Below are positions 32,246 to 44,334 of a stretch of 64,000 nucleotides of DNA, piece after piece. Source of the stretch: Agrostemma githago. Taxonomy: Eukaryota; Streptophyta; Magnoliopsida; Caryophyllales; Caryophyllaceae. How positions within the stretch are numbered: the stretch's first letter is position 1; each line of letters begins with the position of its first letter. The DNA lies in contig OY288243.1 of the NCBI GenBank assembly GCA_958450325.1, positions 25,388,844-25,452,843 on the forward strand, given 5' to 3'. Below the pieces are notes generated by a model that was not told where the DNA came from, searched no databases, and saw nothing but the letters and a program-made list of their open reading frames with translations. The translations under genes were made by a program, and so were the position numbers.

Positions 32246-32439
32246 CTTGAGCTAGTCGAACACAGGAACCTCGGTATCGAATGGGGTGCTCGAAGGTGAG
32301 GAGTAGCATCGATGTCGCTTTTATCGGAACTACGATCGAGTGGATCGTTTGCCTCGGGTGTCGGAGTGTGAGCCCTTAGCGAGAGAGTATAGGGAGAAGA
32401 GAAGATGAGAATGTGTCGAATGAATGAGGCGAAGGGGGG

Positions 32440-32447
32440 TATTTATA
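32440..32447 (-). promoter_or_regulatory. Putative TATA box of the element D 5' LTR
   Basis: The minus strand reads ACCTATAAATACCCCC, facing the D interior. Confidence 0.6.
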
Positions 32448-33045
32448 GGTGTTTTCGGCCCTCGTCGCCCATATGGACGCCTGAGTTCGGGTGCACCAAG
32501 ACCCAGGCGCGGGGAGACTAAGACGCGTGAGGTGGGGCGGTCGGGATTTTGAAGATACGATTTCGATACTTTCCAGAACCGAGAGGGAGGAGTGTGATAC
32601 TTAGCTTGGAGCCTAAGGATTCCCGCAGTTTGACCTAGCGCCGTGGGTTTAGAGGGCCTCGGGTGTGCATTCTGAGGTTCGCTTGGCACGGTGCTGACTC
32701 GGTTCGAGTTTCGGGACCGACTCGGGGTCCTGGTGTCGAAATTGACTCTAATTAGTGTCTATGTGACCGTAACGACACGACTAAGGCTGCCATCATGTTA
32801 GTTTTAATTTTTCTGAGTAATTATTTGATCTGTTCTATAGAAAAACTACCTACAACATCGCGAACCCGCGTCGCGTTGCAGTCCTATCGTCATCGGGTGT
32901 TTGTTTGGCACTTTTGCAGCCACCAGGTCCAAATCTGGGTGTCTACAACTACTTATTTAAATTTCGAATAACTAATGTGAACTATTCTCTATAAACCCTA
33001 TAATTACTCTATATTTTCTTACACTTTTTTAACAATGGTTGTGAG

Positions 33046-33166
33046 TTAACTTGCACTCTTTGGTCTCCACATGCCTCTGATTTACCCAAACTAATCAAAA
33101 AGCAGCCCTACCCTAGCCAGTCAAAAATTATCGTTCTCCAATGTGTTGAGACTAAGTATTTTGAAG
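33046..33166 (+). CDS. RPA-like exon: OB-fold strand block with C-TLW motif
   Basis: An AG acceptor at 33044-33045 is followed by LTCTLWSPHASDLPKLIKKQ and SKIIVLQCVETKYFEG. The TLW...A..L and V/I-V-L-Q patterns are typical of the second OB fold of plant RPA70 and its Helitron relatives. A donor (G/GTACTAAC) lies at 33167. Confidence 0.7.
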
Positions 33167-33243
33167 GTACTAACTGTTTTCTACGTAACTCTGTTCGCCC
33201 TTTATTTAATGTCACATATTTTTAAAACTTACTTACTTTTCAT

Positions 33244-33402
33244 TCTTTAACTACATGGAGAATTCAAACCACTTACAATGCCACAACTTACCATATTAAC
33301 CCACCCATCCCTGAGGTTGCAGCCTTTCAGTCAAGGTTTGTGTCTACTAATAGCTATAAGAGTAGTGATTTACCTTCCGTCTTTGCAAAATACAACCAAA
33401 TC
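33244..33402 (+). CDS. RPA-like exon: INPxIPEV block
   Basis: The frame gives SLTTWRIQTTYNATTYHIN then PPIPEVAAFQSRFV, the very common RPA-like pattern of an aromatic-A-T-x-h-x-INPDIPEV end of an OB fold. No canonical AG acceptor is placed for this frame (the nearest AG at 33259-33260 would give the wrong phase), so either the acceptor is mutated or the start is mis-set. It could end at a GT at 33336 or run to the TGA at about 33402. Confidence 0.55.
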
Positions 33403-33444
33403 TGAAATCCATATTGTTAATGATAATATCCTTCTTCTTTTCAG

Positions 33445-33568
33445 TCTCTCATCACAGGCTCCAAGCAATTCCCCCCAGATTATCAACACTGTTGCAACAA
33501 ATGAATGCCTAGACGATATAAGCAGTTTAGAAGTCATGACAATCAGCGATATCATCAAGAACGAAAAG
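33445..33568 (+). CDS. RPA-like exon: linker before DBD-C
   Basis: The exon follows a TTTTCAG acceptor (33444; an alternative is 33457). It reads QAPSNSPQIINTVATNECLD then SLEVMTISDIIKNEK, which matches the position of the RPA70 linker with its TI.DI motif before the zinc-ribbon domain. A donor (AAG/GTTACG) lies at 33569. Confidence 0.65.
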
Positions 33569-33674
33569 GTTACGCTTAATTATACTGTGAATCTAAAACA
33601 CATAAACCATACTCATTTAATAAAGTCCTCTTTTGTTTTTTTACTGATTTACTAATATTTAAAACATATTACAG

Positions 33675-33850
33675 CATGTACTATTCTACACCGTTGCTAA
33701 AGTTGTTGACATTGATAGCGGCTGCTGTTGGTATTATGAAAGTTGTAAGTCATGTTGGACTATGGCAACAAAAAATGCTAGAGGTAGATGGATTTGCTCA
33801 CGCCAGTCATGTGATGGCAGTCGCCACGGGTTCTCCTCCAGGATACCGAG
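33675..33850 (+). CDS. RPA-like exon: DBD-C zinc ribbon
   Basis: After the acceptor ATTACAG, the frame HVLFYTVAKVVDID leads into CCWYYESCKSCW and, 13 residues on, RWICSRQSCDG. Two Cys pairs spaced this way form the zinc ribbon of the RPA70 C-terminal OB fold (Rep_fac-A_C type). The donor at 33851 splits an AG/A codon that the next exon completes, which supports real splicing. The ORF in another frame from 33676 (MYYSTPLLKLL) is a shadow. Confidence 0.82.
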
Positions 33851-33947
33851 GTAGTTACAGTTCATTATGTTCATTACTTACAGTAGACGACATATTTCAA
33901 TTTCCTTTTATATTCTTCTGCAATCTTATATGTTATAAATGTACCAG

Positions 33948-34071
33948 ATTCCAAATAAAGTTGATTGCCACTTACTACAGTAAGGAGGAAGCTAAGTTTG
34001 TCGTATTCGACACACAAGTGATTCAGTTTCTAAACCATTCCGCTGCTGAACTTATTGCACAACTTGAGCAG
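33948..34071 (+). CDS. RPA-like exon: DBD-C core strands
   Basis: The acceptor at 33946-33947 is in phase with the previous exon (AG/A). The frame gives RFQIKLIATYYSKEEAKF, VVFDTQVIQFLNHSA and ELIAQLEQ, closely following the R-Y-hydrophobic...FVxFDxxxxxxxxxxA pattern of the RPA70 C-terminal domain. The donor (CAG/GTACCA) at 34072 opens the intron now carrying the nested 20 kb insertion. Confidence 0.82.
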
Positions 34072-34922
34072 GTACCAATATCATTTACAGCAAATTTTTG
34101 TTCACATACCTGGTGCATATTTAAATTCTCATCTTAAGCATATATGAGTCGACGTGCACCTCATATGCTGTAACACCCGCTATTTTCCCTAGTGCTTTAA
34201 TATTTTCCGTTATGATTTCGTCATCTCTCATTTCGGCCTTCTGTTTCATCATTTTTCCAAGCTTTATTTTTATTTTTCAGTCAAATAATATTTATTTTTA
34301 TTTTAAAGGATTTTAATTCTTTTAAACCTATTTATTTGATTTTCATCGTAAACTATTTATTTTTCCGCGAGGAAATTTATTTCTCTACGAATTAACGGTT
34401 TAAGCTCGGATTTAAGTTATTTCTTTTCCTAAAAATGTCTAAACACATTTATATAATATTTACAACTAAGAGATATTTTCATTTGCGAAAAATTAGCCTT
34501 TAATGATTTTATTACGAAGTTTCGAAAATAATTATTTCCGGACGCGCGGTTTACTATAATTGCTTTGAAATACCTTTAATGATTTTACGATTCTTCTTTT
34601 ATCAACTTGCAAATTATTTGAGACCTTTTCCCCATGTTTTGGACCGCCACACCTCCTTGTCACACTCTTACTACGTTTTTCTTTATATGTTTCATATTAT
34701 TATTTAAACATTAGATATTATTCTTTTTCCTCCCATTTATTTGATACGTAATGAACAAACTTTTCATTCTCTCATGCATCACCTTTTGGCTGGTTTATGA
34801 GGTGTGTTGGAGGTTAGTTTTCATCTAAATTTTAATAACATTCATGCATTAGAAACCATCCATTTCCTATTCATTCATTTTTCAATTAAACAACAAAAAA
34901 AATCCTTTCTTTCTCTCATTTT

Positions 34923-35641
34923 CGTAGGGTTACAACCCTTAAACCCATGGACCTGTTACGAGTATTAACCGAAAAGACAAAAGAAGAGGGATAATAATTA
35001 TACCTTATTTGCAGCGGAACAGCATATTAATAAGAAGTATAATAAACCCAAAATATATATAATCTCCACGGACAGAATAAATAATCTCCACGGACAAGAA
35101 TAAATAATCTCCACGGACAGAATAAAGCACCCCAAACGTGATGCCTCCTTTGGTATCCACACCGGTACGGAACTGCGACGTATATGCTAGTATAAGGGTT
35201 TTGTGAGACGGTCTCACAAAATTATCTCTCTAATAATATATGAATCAATACTCACAATTGTATGATCTGGTTCATCATATGAACCTCCTTATATAGGAGA
35301 GATAGGTTACCTACTTAACCTAGAAGTTATTCCATAACTCCAATTGGTATAATTAGATTATCACAATAACTCTAGTTACCATAACAAGATTATTATTATA
35401 ACTCTAATTACCATAACCCGACAGCACAGCTGAGTCGTATTACTACTGACCCGATATATTAATATACCGATATATTAATAATATCCCGTACACATTGTGT
35501 GTGACCCAATGGGCCCACTTATTAAGACTACCAGACACATAACCTATTTTCGTATCAACCCGACATCGACCTCTAGCAAGGCATATCGCATACATAGACT
35601 TAAGCGGGTTAATCCGTAGGACAGTGGACATAACCCCTTCA
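34923..35641 (-). repeat. Element G 3' LTR
   Basis: Near-identical to 41462-42202 apart from small indels. It carries three copies of an AATCTCCACGGACA-containing repeat of about 22 bp (the other LTR has four) and an 11-bp-arm hairpin at 35199-35221. A TATA-like TATATAA on the minus strand lies at 35289-35295. Confidence 0.88.
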
Positions 35642-38600
35642 GTCTCGTCCCACTTGTACATGTCCTCTCAAGAACGACGTTAAGTCTCTTTGCTACTATT
35701 GTCTCCAATTGAGAATGAGGTAAGAAGAAGTGTCATCCTCGCATGTCTCAATCTTTTACTCGAATCTTTGAGTTGACTTGTTAAAAGAGCAGATAGATGA
35801 CAATCATCCTATCTGAGCGCGGCCACGCATTTGTACAAGTCACACTCTTTGAGTGGCCAAGAAACAATAAATTCCTTTCAATAATTAATTAAAGGAAGAG
35901 CAAATCCCCTCTTGTCTAACCACATCCCATCACATGATCCATGCATGCCCAATAACCATCCATAGCCCCCTTTTACAGCTGACGAGGAATAGTATCAAAG
36001 CATACACATCACATGTATAGAATAGTCAAAGACTGAGGTCTAAAGACCGTACAAGTTCATAACTTGCAAAGAACTTTACTGACACTAAGCGAAATCTTAG
36101 TAAAATCCTTTTCGGCGGGTCTGTCTAATGCATGTTCCCAACATACACCCGTGTGCCTAGTTTAGTATCTCAATACCTATGACTCAAGGAACTTAGTCAT
36201 TAACCAACTCACACACTAGTCATTTAAGGGTATTCAAGTGTCTCAACATAATACCCTGACTAGAGAGAAAATAATTACATCATCCAAATAGAGTTCCAAG
36301 ACTAAGTCACGTACTTAGTGATCTATTTCATCAATGTAAATTATTTAGGGACAAAACTCGGTTACATTAACCAAATGACAATATGTCATACATATATCAA
36401 TTATCGAAATAACTCCCACTAAACCAACCACCTCTAAAAGTACTAAGACCACTAGCCCATGCGTCTTATACCGATCGTAACAATATGATCTTTATGTAGA
36501 GGAAGTTTTGGGACATACAACATTTGTATCGGTTATTTACAAGCATATGGCCAATCTACCTTCTCTCGATTAAGGCAAACTGTTAGTTTCATAAGCAACA
36601 ATTAATTCTTAAACTTTAAAGTTGAGTGCGTGTTTGATTCGTAACCAAACGTCTATTTGCTTCAAAAGCAATAGAACACTAACTTTAGTTATAATAGTAG
36701 TCACAAAGTTGTCCTTTGGAACCGTTCCAACACACAATTTCTCATCGAAAACAAAATATACTGAGATTACAATCTTATGTCATCTTTGTCTATTTGGAAA
36801 TATGAATCGTTGTAACTTGTTTACAATAATTCGCTTATCACATCATGTGCATCTCTTAAATAATTCTCCTTTTTGCTTCTCAAGCGCAAAGGAACAATCC
36901 TTAGATAGCATTCTAGTGACACTCACCAGATTAGTATCTACTCGTCACACGAGCACATAATAAACACATTTCTTGCAAAGTCTCATAGACTAAAACAATC
37001 AAACGTCATCTAGTTAGAGAAGTATGTCACTTACATACCAAATCATAACGATAAATGCACTCCCACTAGCCTCTTGTACACACTTTGTCTCTCTTCGTCT
37101 CAATGGAAAACAAACATATTTGAATTACCATATTAAGAACGAAGATACTTGCTCCATGCTCCAATCAAATCGGAATATTCACATTTGCCTAGCAATTTTA
37201 ATAATATGAAATTTATACGAAGTGTCGCACACATCATATTGCATCCCTTTCCAGAAATGTATTTCATATATATATGTCCAAAACTCATCATAATGAGTGA
37301 TGACATTCAAAATGCTAAATCAATCTTAATATACTTAAGCATAATGTTGTAAGAAGGGTTTTTCATAGTCATTACTATGAGATCAATCCCTAACTACCAA
37401 CTATGCTTCATAGATACTCTTATATCAATCCACATCATCTTTATATTGAAGACTATTCTTCACTATAAGACCATTTAACCAAAGTGTATACTTGGTAGTT
37501 ATGGTATATATGGAATCTATTAGATTTTATGTGACTTTTGGAGTCCTTGCCCATTATTGTTTCATCATAGGTCAAACCTATGTAGGATAATATTTTACAG
37601 CTAAGATGATCATGACTTTTCATGGATGCATCAATATCCTCTTCAACAGTTGTAGAGAATTCATGTTAATCTTGAACAATTCAAGGTCGATTCTACTCCC
37701 ACTATTTCTATTAGAAATCACATATTTAAAAAGAAACATATCACTCCATGCAACAAAACAATTTTGTTCTTTGGATGGTTTGTAGAATTAACATAATACC
37801 CCTAATAAAACACATGTCATAATTGAGTCTAAGTTCTAGAAAACGATTTTCTTTAAACTTTAAGACTTGATAATTAAGAAAAGACTTTTTAGAACATTTT
37901 AAATCCATATCTCATATGGTGTCTATTCTCCTACTTACATGGACAATCTCATCAACATTGTACAAAGACTTTTATAGTGCATAACTTTCTAAACAGTCAA
38001 TAAAATCTGCATAACTCATCATAGACCAAATCATATCAAATATGGTTCGATGTAGTTTGAAACACTTTTCACTACTTCTAAAATGATCACAATCTTTTAG
38101 TTCAATTCCTCCCTGTTTCAATCATATCGAACAACTCGTATCAACTTATCAAGTTGATCTTGTACCTTGAATAATTCAAAGCATTCAATTTCAAAATTCA
38201 TCAAATGAACAAAACCATACACATTACCCATTTTGCAACATCACTAGTTAAAACTCCGACTACAATTAATAGGAGTCACTTGTAATGTCATTTATCCATA
38301 TAAACAAGATCCATTTACCTCACTTGATCCTTATCAATAAGGTTTATAATTTCATCATTATGAAACTTATTCTTATGTTTCTTGTCTCATGGATTAAGGA
38401 CTATGCCATAATAGGTAAAACTTGAGTCGTGGGACTTGAACCTTTTGATCGTTATGTTATAAATAAAAGCATTCACTACTATGAATGTAGAGCTCAACAA
38501 TCATGTTAGTCTTATTGTACCTCATATTCTTGCAAGGTATAGAGCAACACTTGTTCTACTTTTATCAAAACTTTTCATGCCCATACATGAAACATAATCA

Positions 38601-41447
38601 ATATTCTTGCTTATGACTAGTACAAGAATAACAATTATTCAATTCCAGTATTCAGCTTTATGGCAAAATTAAGTAATTTTCCTTTTATATATGAAACAAC
38701 AACATTTGTTCATTTCATCATAAAACACTTCACTTATATACCATTATTCCACCCTCTTTGAACCATCACATCCACAATGTATTAGTTGCATTTGGTATCT
38801 TATACCAAAACAGTAGAATGAAAGTAACAATTACTCTAGTAACATACACACCAGAAGTCATACTTCAATTGATTTGCAGATTTTCTAGACAATTCTAGAA
38901 ACTATCTACCAATGTCCAATATTTGTCATTACATTAATGACTAATAAAATCGTACCTAATCTAAATTTGGCAACAAGTTTGGGTATGATAACAATTATTC
39001 TTCCCCTACTTTAACCAACATCTTAGATTCATTAATCAATATCTCAAGCAATTTTCTTAATGAACTCATAGAACATTAGTATTATTTGCCTTCTTAATAC
39101 AATGTTCAATCGTCTTTTAACATCTCAGGCTAAAAGGTGAGAAACATTATTAAGTCACATGTTTATTCATAATAAAGTGACCTAAACTTAGGACTAATTG
39201 AAAGGATTTCAATTCCTAATTCTTTAGAAAGAGGCATCCAAAATTTCCTGATTATCAATATAATCACGTCATCATATGACATGGATTAATTAGATCATCT
39301 TCAACATTTTCTCACTTAATGGGAACGGTTCCCTTTATTGAAACAAATAATTTTGGTACTTATAATCATCTTCATTACTCTAATTATACAGTCCATACTG
39401 TACATTAACATTGGTAATAATTTGTCGGAATTATCCTTCATAAGGACAAAATCCGTATCTCTAATTTTGAGAACGATTCTCAAGATACCAATCGATGAGG
39501 TTGAACAATTCAAACTCATCTTCAATGAATGTGATAATGGTGACTAAATTACAACTATATGTATATGCAAAGTAAAACGATAATTAATATTAATTAAAAA
39601 TCTTAATCAATTTTAAGATAAAATAATGAAAACTACCCTCAAGTTCGCATAATATTCCAAGATCCTAAACCTTTTGTCGCTCAAGTGAACTTGGGCTCAC
39701 TGCTTAAGCTCCAAAAGTGAAGGTAGACAACAAACTTGTCAATTACATCTCTATGTAATTCTTGGTTGTCGGAATTAGTCATCATATGACACCAACTATT
39801 TGCCTCAAAGCCCAAGTCCGACTTGATAGCAATGTTAAGCAAACCAGATTGAACCTGTGGGTAACCGTTACCCACCTACTCAGTCCACACACATCGGCAA
39901 AGCACCGCTAAGGCAGTCACTTCAACCAATGGTATGAAATTGTTGTAGTGGTCAATTCTGGAAAGGTAATACTTAATATTTGTGTGAGGGATTAAATGCA
40001 ATATGGGTCCTAATCGTGCTACTAGGTCAACTTACAAGGCAACCTAAACACACAAGTCACAAGTTTCAAACAATAAAAATCATTCATCATAATAATTCAA
40101 TTGTTACAAGTGATTTGTGTAAAAAAACAAGTTAAGAGATCCCATATTTTGATTCATAATCATATTACAATTCATAATTGCTATTTGGTTTGAACAATTT
40201 CACCAATATCTTTCATCTTTCCAACTACGAGGAACAATTTCCCACCCGGAAAATTTAACGGATATACAAAAATCGATTCACAATCGATCTGCAACTTATA
40301 ATTGTCATATAGATGAAGAATTCATCAAAATCAAATAAGACTCGAGAAACTCTTTTTCCGATCTATATATGATAACATGATAATTAAAATGCATAAGATT
40401 ATTTAGCCGATTTAGAAAACTAATTTTTCATTGATTCGGAAAAATAAAATATAATCCATGTCTGATTCAGAATCAACATACAAACGCAAGAAAACAACTT
40501 TTCTTAAAAGCGTCACTCGACACGACACCATGTCGTCCGAGTAAATATTGTGTCGTCTTGGTCAAACCTTTGCCGCGCGGGTCATCCCGTTTCCAACCGA
40601 GACACACCCCTGCCTACCGAGTCACACTCGTGCCCACCGAGCCATACTCGTGCCAACCGGGTTGGTCTCTTTCCGTTCCGTCTCCACCATAATTAAAACG
40701 AGTCTTGTCCTAATCTTATTAGAATTCATCGGCAACAATAAATTCCAGTAATTTTACGTTCTCAATTTCAGTCGAATCTTGACTAATCTAATTAGTCTCA
40801 TCGTCAACAAGGAAATTGAGGGTTATAGTGGGTCAATTTAGGGTAAAGTAACTTAAATCATAATCAATATTAGACTTTAAATTAATTTTAAGGATTAATT
40901 TTAGAATTTAACAATTAAATTCATAAATCATGACAAACCCTAATGGACTAGCTACATATTTTGCATGAACAAAGATTAAAACTCAACAAAAGAAACATCC
41001 ATATGTCAAAATTCTTTTAGAGTATCATTGCCCATAGTTATACCAATTGTCACAGATATATACTGTATTCTTTTGCTAGAAAACGGAAAGGTTGAAATCT
41101 TGTCCACGAGAACACTTCTCTAATGCATAAGATTAATGAATAATCATCAAATAATAAATAACTAATCATGAAGCAATAATTAGCCCCAACCTATATCACA
41201 TATAAGGCATGCGCACGAGTCTAGTATATGGCGTGATATCGAGAACACTTCTCCTTACGACGGAAGATATAATCAAATTAATATGCAATAGAATCCCTTA
41301 TAACCAATTACTCCCTCCGTCCACTATTTATCGCCCCACTTCATGAATATATGTGAGGAGTATTTTAATGGAGTAGGGCGATAAATAGTGGACGGAGGGA
41401 GTATGAGATAAGGATTCAAGTCAATTTGATTAATACTACATAACAGA
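35642..41447. other. Element G interior, non-coding as far as can be seen
   Basis: AT-rich sequence without domain-bearing frames. Small open frames (for example 36622-36960, 37024-37209, 39316-39525, 39681-39875) have no recognisable motif. The words ACTCCCACTA/G occur at several places (about 36412, 37060, 37690). Confidence 0.6.
41311..41401. mobile_element. Stowaway-type MITE, 91 bp, perfect terminal inverted repeats
   Basis: It begins CTCCCTCCGTCCAC and ends with the exact inverse; the arms are a perfect 26 bp. TA flanks both ends (41309-41310 and 41402-41403). CTCCCTCCGTCC with a TA duplication is the Stowaway (Tc1/mariner) signature. It lies inside element G. Confidence 0.93.
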
Positions 41448-41460
41448 GGCTCTGATACCA
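41448..41460 (-). other. Primer-binding site of element G (initiator tRNA-Met type)
   Basis: The minus strand reads TGGTATCAGAGCC, one base from the LTR. Confidence 0.9.
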
Positions 41461-41461
41461 C

Positions 41462-42202
41462 TGTAGAGTTACAACCCTTAAACTCATAGACCTGTCACGA
41501 GTATTAACCGAAAAGACAAAAGATGAGGGATAACAATTATACCTTATTTGCAGCGGAACAGCATGTTAATAAGAAGTATAATAAACCCAAAATATATATA
41601 TAAACTCCACGGACAGAATAAATAATCTTCACGGACAAGAATAAATAATCTCCACGGACAAGAATAAATAATCTCCACGGACAGAATAAAGCACCCCAAA
41701 CGTGATGCCTCCTTTGGTATCCACACGGGTACGGAACTGCGACGTATATGCTAGTATAAGGGTTTTGTGAGACGGTCTCACAAAATTATCTCTCTAATAA
41801 TATATGAATCAATACTCACAGTTGTATGATCTGGTTCATCATATGAACCTCCTTATATAGGAGAGATAGGTTACCTACTTAACCTAGAAGTTATTCCATA
41901 ACTCCAATTGGTATAATTAGATTATCACAATAACTCTAGTTACCATAACTAGATTATTATTATAACTCTAATTACCATAACCCGACAGCACAGCTGAGTC
42001 GTATTACTACTGACCCGATATATTAATATACTGATATATTAATAATATCCCGTACACATTGTGTGTGACCCAATGGACCCACTTAAGACTACCAGACACA
42101 TAACCTATTTACGTGTCAACCCGACATCGACCTCTAGCAAGGCATATCGGATACATAGACTTAAGCGGGTTAATCCGTAGGACAGTGGACATAACTCCTT
42201 CA
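41462..42202 (-). repeat. Element G 5' LTR
   Basis: On the minus strand it starts TGAAGGAGTTATGTCC and ends CTCTACA. Same features as the 3' LTR: hairpin at 41763-41785, TATA-like TATATAA at 41853-41859, four copies of the 22-bp repeat. Confidence 0.88.
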
Positions 42203-44334
42203 ATTTTGGCCGTGACTCCAGCAGCCTCTCAAGGCTAATTCTTGCTTCAAATTGAGTCATAGTCGTCTCGGTTTTATCGTCAAATTAATCCTTATTCCAA
42301 TCCATTCGTTAAGGTAATAATCGATGTTATTTTCGATCGTTATTTACCTTGATTCTTTTAGTTTTTCTCATGGTATTTTTGTATCATTCATGTCATGTAT
42401 TAAAGGATTCTTGGATGACCCCGAAGCCGACGAATTTATAATCGACTCGGATTTGGGTTAGAGGTAACGTCGATGTTACTCGGTAATACTTGATTTTATT
42501 TGTGTGATTGCATGTATATTTTTATATTTCATATTTGACAATATATGTATGTCATATATTCTAGAAAATTTTAAAAAGTTGAAAATTTGCATGTTACGGT
42601 ATTTTTTATCGCTTTTACGAGATTAACGATTAAATCGTCGTATTAATTTGTAAAAGCGTAATATTTGACCTAAACTTGTAATATATGATTATATTCTGTA
42701 AAAATGATGTTTTTGATGATTTTTGATAATTTAGTAGATATTTTAGATATTGATTATTGAATTATTACCGTTTACAGACAAAAACGATTAAAAGTCGATT
42801 TTTAGTTCTAGCACTTAAACATTATATTTTAATCTGAAATTTGACGTGGATAATCATTCTGATGAAAAATAATTTCTGAATTTTTTCATAATCTTTCAGA
42901 ATTTTTAAGTGGGTGAATTAATTAATCACTTTAAATCATCGTTTATCGTTAAAACCGTGTTTGTCGTTTCAATTTCCGATTTCTGGTTTATATCTGAAAA
43001 GAATTTGTTTCTGATGATTTCACGATAAAATGAATTTTTATGATTTTTATTGATTTAATAAATTATTAAGAATGACATGTTTTATTAAGACAATCGTTAA
43101 TTTTGAAAACGAGTTTTAAAAGACGGTTTTAATGGAATTTGTGAAATCTGGAATTTTTAAAAATCTGGAAAATGTTTAGTTTCTGGAAAATGATGATTTT
43201 TAAGTTGAATAGTAATTTTTGGATATTAATATTTAAATCGTTTTGTAATTACTATTTTTATTAATCGTTATTGTCAGGATTAGACGATTAACGAGAAATT
43301 CCTTTAAAAACCGAGTTTAAGGATTCTGGAAAAAATTCTTTCCTGGACAGAATGTCCAAAAATATATTTTATCTATTTCACATAATTTTTTTAATATTTA
43401 TGAAAGTGTTTAATTAATAGTATTGAATTTTGGACAAAATTACGATTTATCGTTAAAATGCTCCTTTTCACCAAAATGAATTGTTTTTCCAACAATTTTG
43501 AAAATATTTAAATCTGAAACTTTAAGAGTTAAATCATCCCTTAACATACTCTACATATTTTCAATGGTTTAATTAAATAAAGTCGTTAAAAGATTTAATT
43601 TGACATTTGCCGTAAAATCCTATTTATAATCGTATTGTCGAAACTAATAATAATTAGGGAATTTTAGTTTTGTAAATTTTGAAAATACCCTGATTAGTTG
43701 TATTAAAACTTTTAAGACATTTTTAATCATTTTATAAACACTCGTGTGATATTTCAGTAATATCATAAACCTAAATACTCTCACTTTGGCAATTAATATC
43801 GTTAAGGCCGAAAGTATTAGTTTTAAAAATCTATATCGTTTACTAAAAATGTTGTATTAGTATGGACTAATATTTTCTATATTTTGATATGATGCTATTT
43901 TAGTAAAGTTTTGAAAAATAGAAGTTCTTAAAATAGAAAGTTTCCACTTTTAGAATATAATGATTACTCCTTTTATCTCCATATTATTTATAATTATTAT
44001 ATCTTTTGAATATCGATAATGCTTTGTTTTGGATTTATGGAATAAGGACAAGTGTGAGGTTAGAGTAATATTCTAGGGTCTACGTTTTTGCCATCAACTA
44101 TAAGGCTAGTGTATCAGGAATCGGTACATTAGTTGTTGAACTGGGTGACAAGTATCCCGGAAGTTGTGTACATTTTGACCATAAGCTTAGACCTCGCAGT
44201 AAGTAACCTAGTTAGAGAACGAAGTTTGATTTGTTTGAACTAAGTTCTCGAAGCTAGTTTTTAGTATTCTCCTAGTGAAAGTCTAGCCGTCTACACTAAT
44301 CCTATCCATAACGCCATTTTGAATATTTTATTAT

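Larger units (their letters stand above)
23249..32947 (-). mobile_element. Ogre/Tat-like non-autonomous element D, 3' end outside the window
   Basis: On the minus strand: 5' LTR (32947-30741), primer-binding site (30736-30720), a leader, a solo LTR insertion (29795-25933), a short gag-derived frame (25198-24461), and a 3' region to 23249 where the LTR of element C begins. The internal sequence is colinear with element E (for example the GGGATCTG...TCCATNTCTGGCC block at about 23665 and 47970). Just right of the LTR, 32948-32952 (ACTAC) would be one target duplication, inside an intron of the RPA-like gene. The 3' LTR is not seen; the simplest reading is that C inserted in D and the rest lies left of the window. 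Confidence 0.75.
30741..32947 (-). repeat. Element D 5' LTR
   Basis: On the minus strand it starts TGTAGACACCCAG (32947) and ends CGTCCACA (30741); 2,207 bp. Related to the C and E LTRs in the GGAATGACTCTC...GGTTTCGGACATTCGG region (31168-31205) and in TAGCGGCCTCTACTAA, but otherwise diverged, so it is a separate subfamily. It lacks the CGATCG palindrome arrays. Confidence 0.82.
34923..42202 (-). mobile_element. LTR retroelement G, no recognisable genes, target duplication ATTTT
   Basis: Two LTRs (34923-35641 and 41462-42202) of about 0.72-0.74 kb flank 5.8 kb. ATTTT lies on both sides (34918-34922, 42203-42207). A TGGTATCAGAGCC primer-binding site (initiator tRNA-Met type) next to the right LTR fixes the minus orientation. 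The interior is AT-rich, and I find no gag, protease, RT or integrase motif in either strand; the ORFs there are short. A Stowaway-type MITE lies near its 5' end. It is either a non-autonomous element or one too decayed to recognise. Confidence 0.85.

Noticed and set aside
33676..34137. 153-codon + strand ORF starting MYYSTPLLKLL
   Set aside because: Crosses a splice donor, an intron and an acceptor; the zinc-ribbon and OB-fold motifs are in other frames with consistent splicing.
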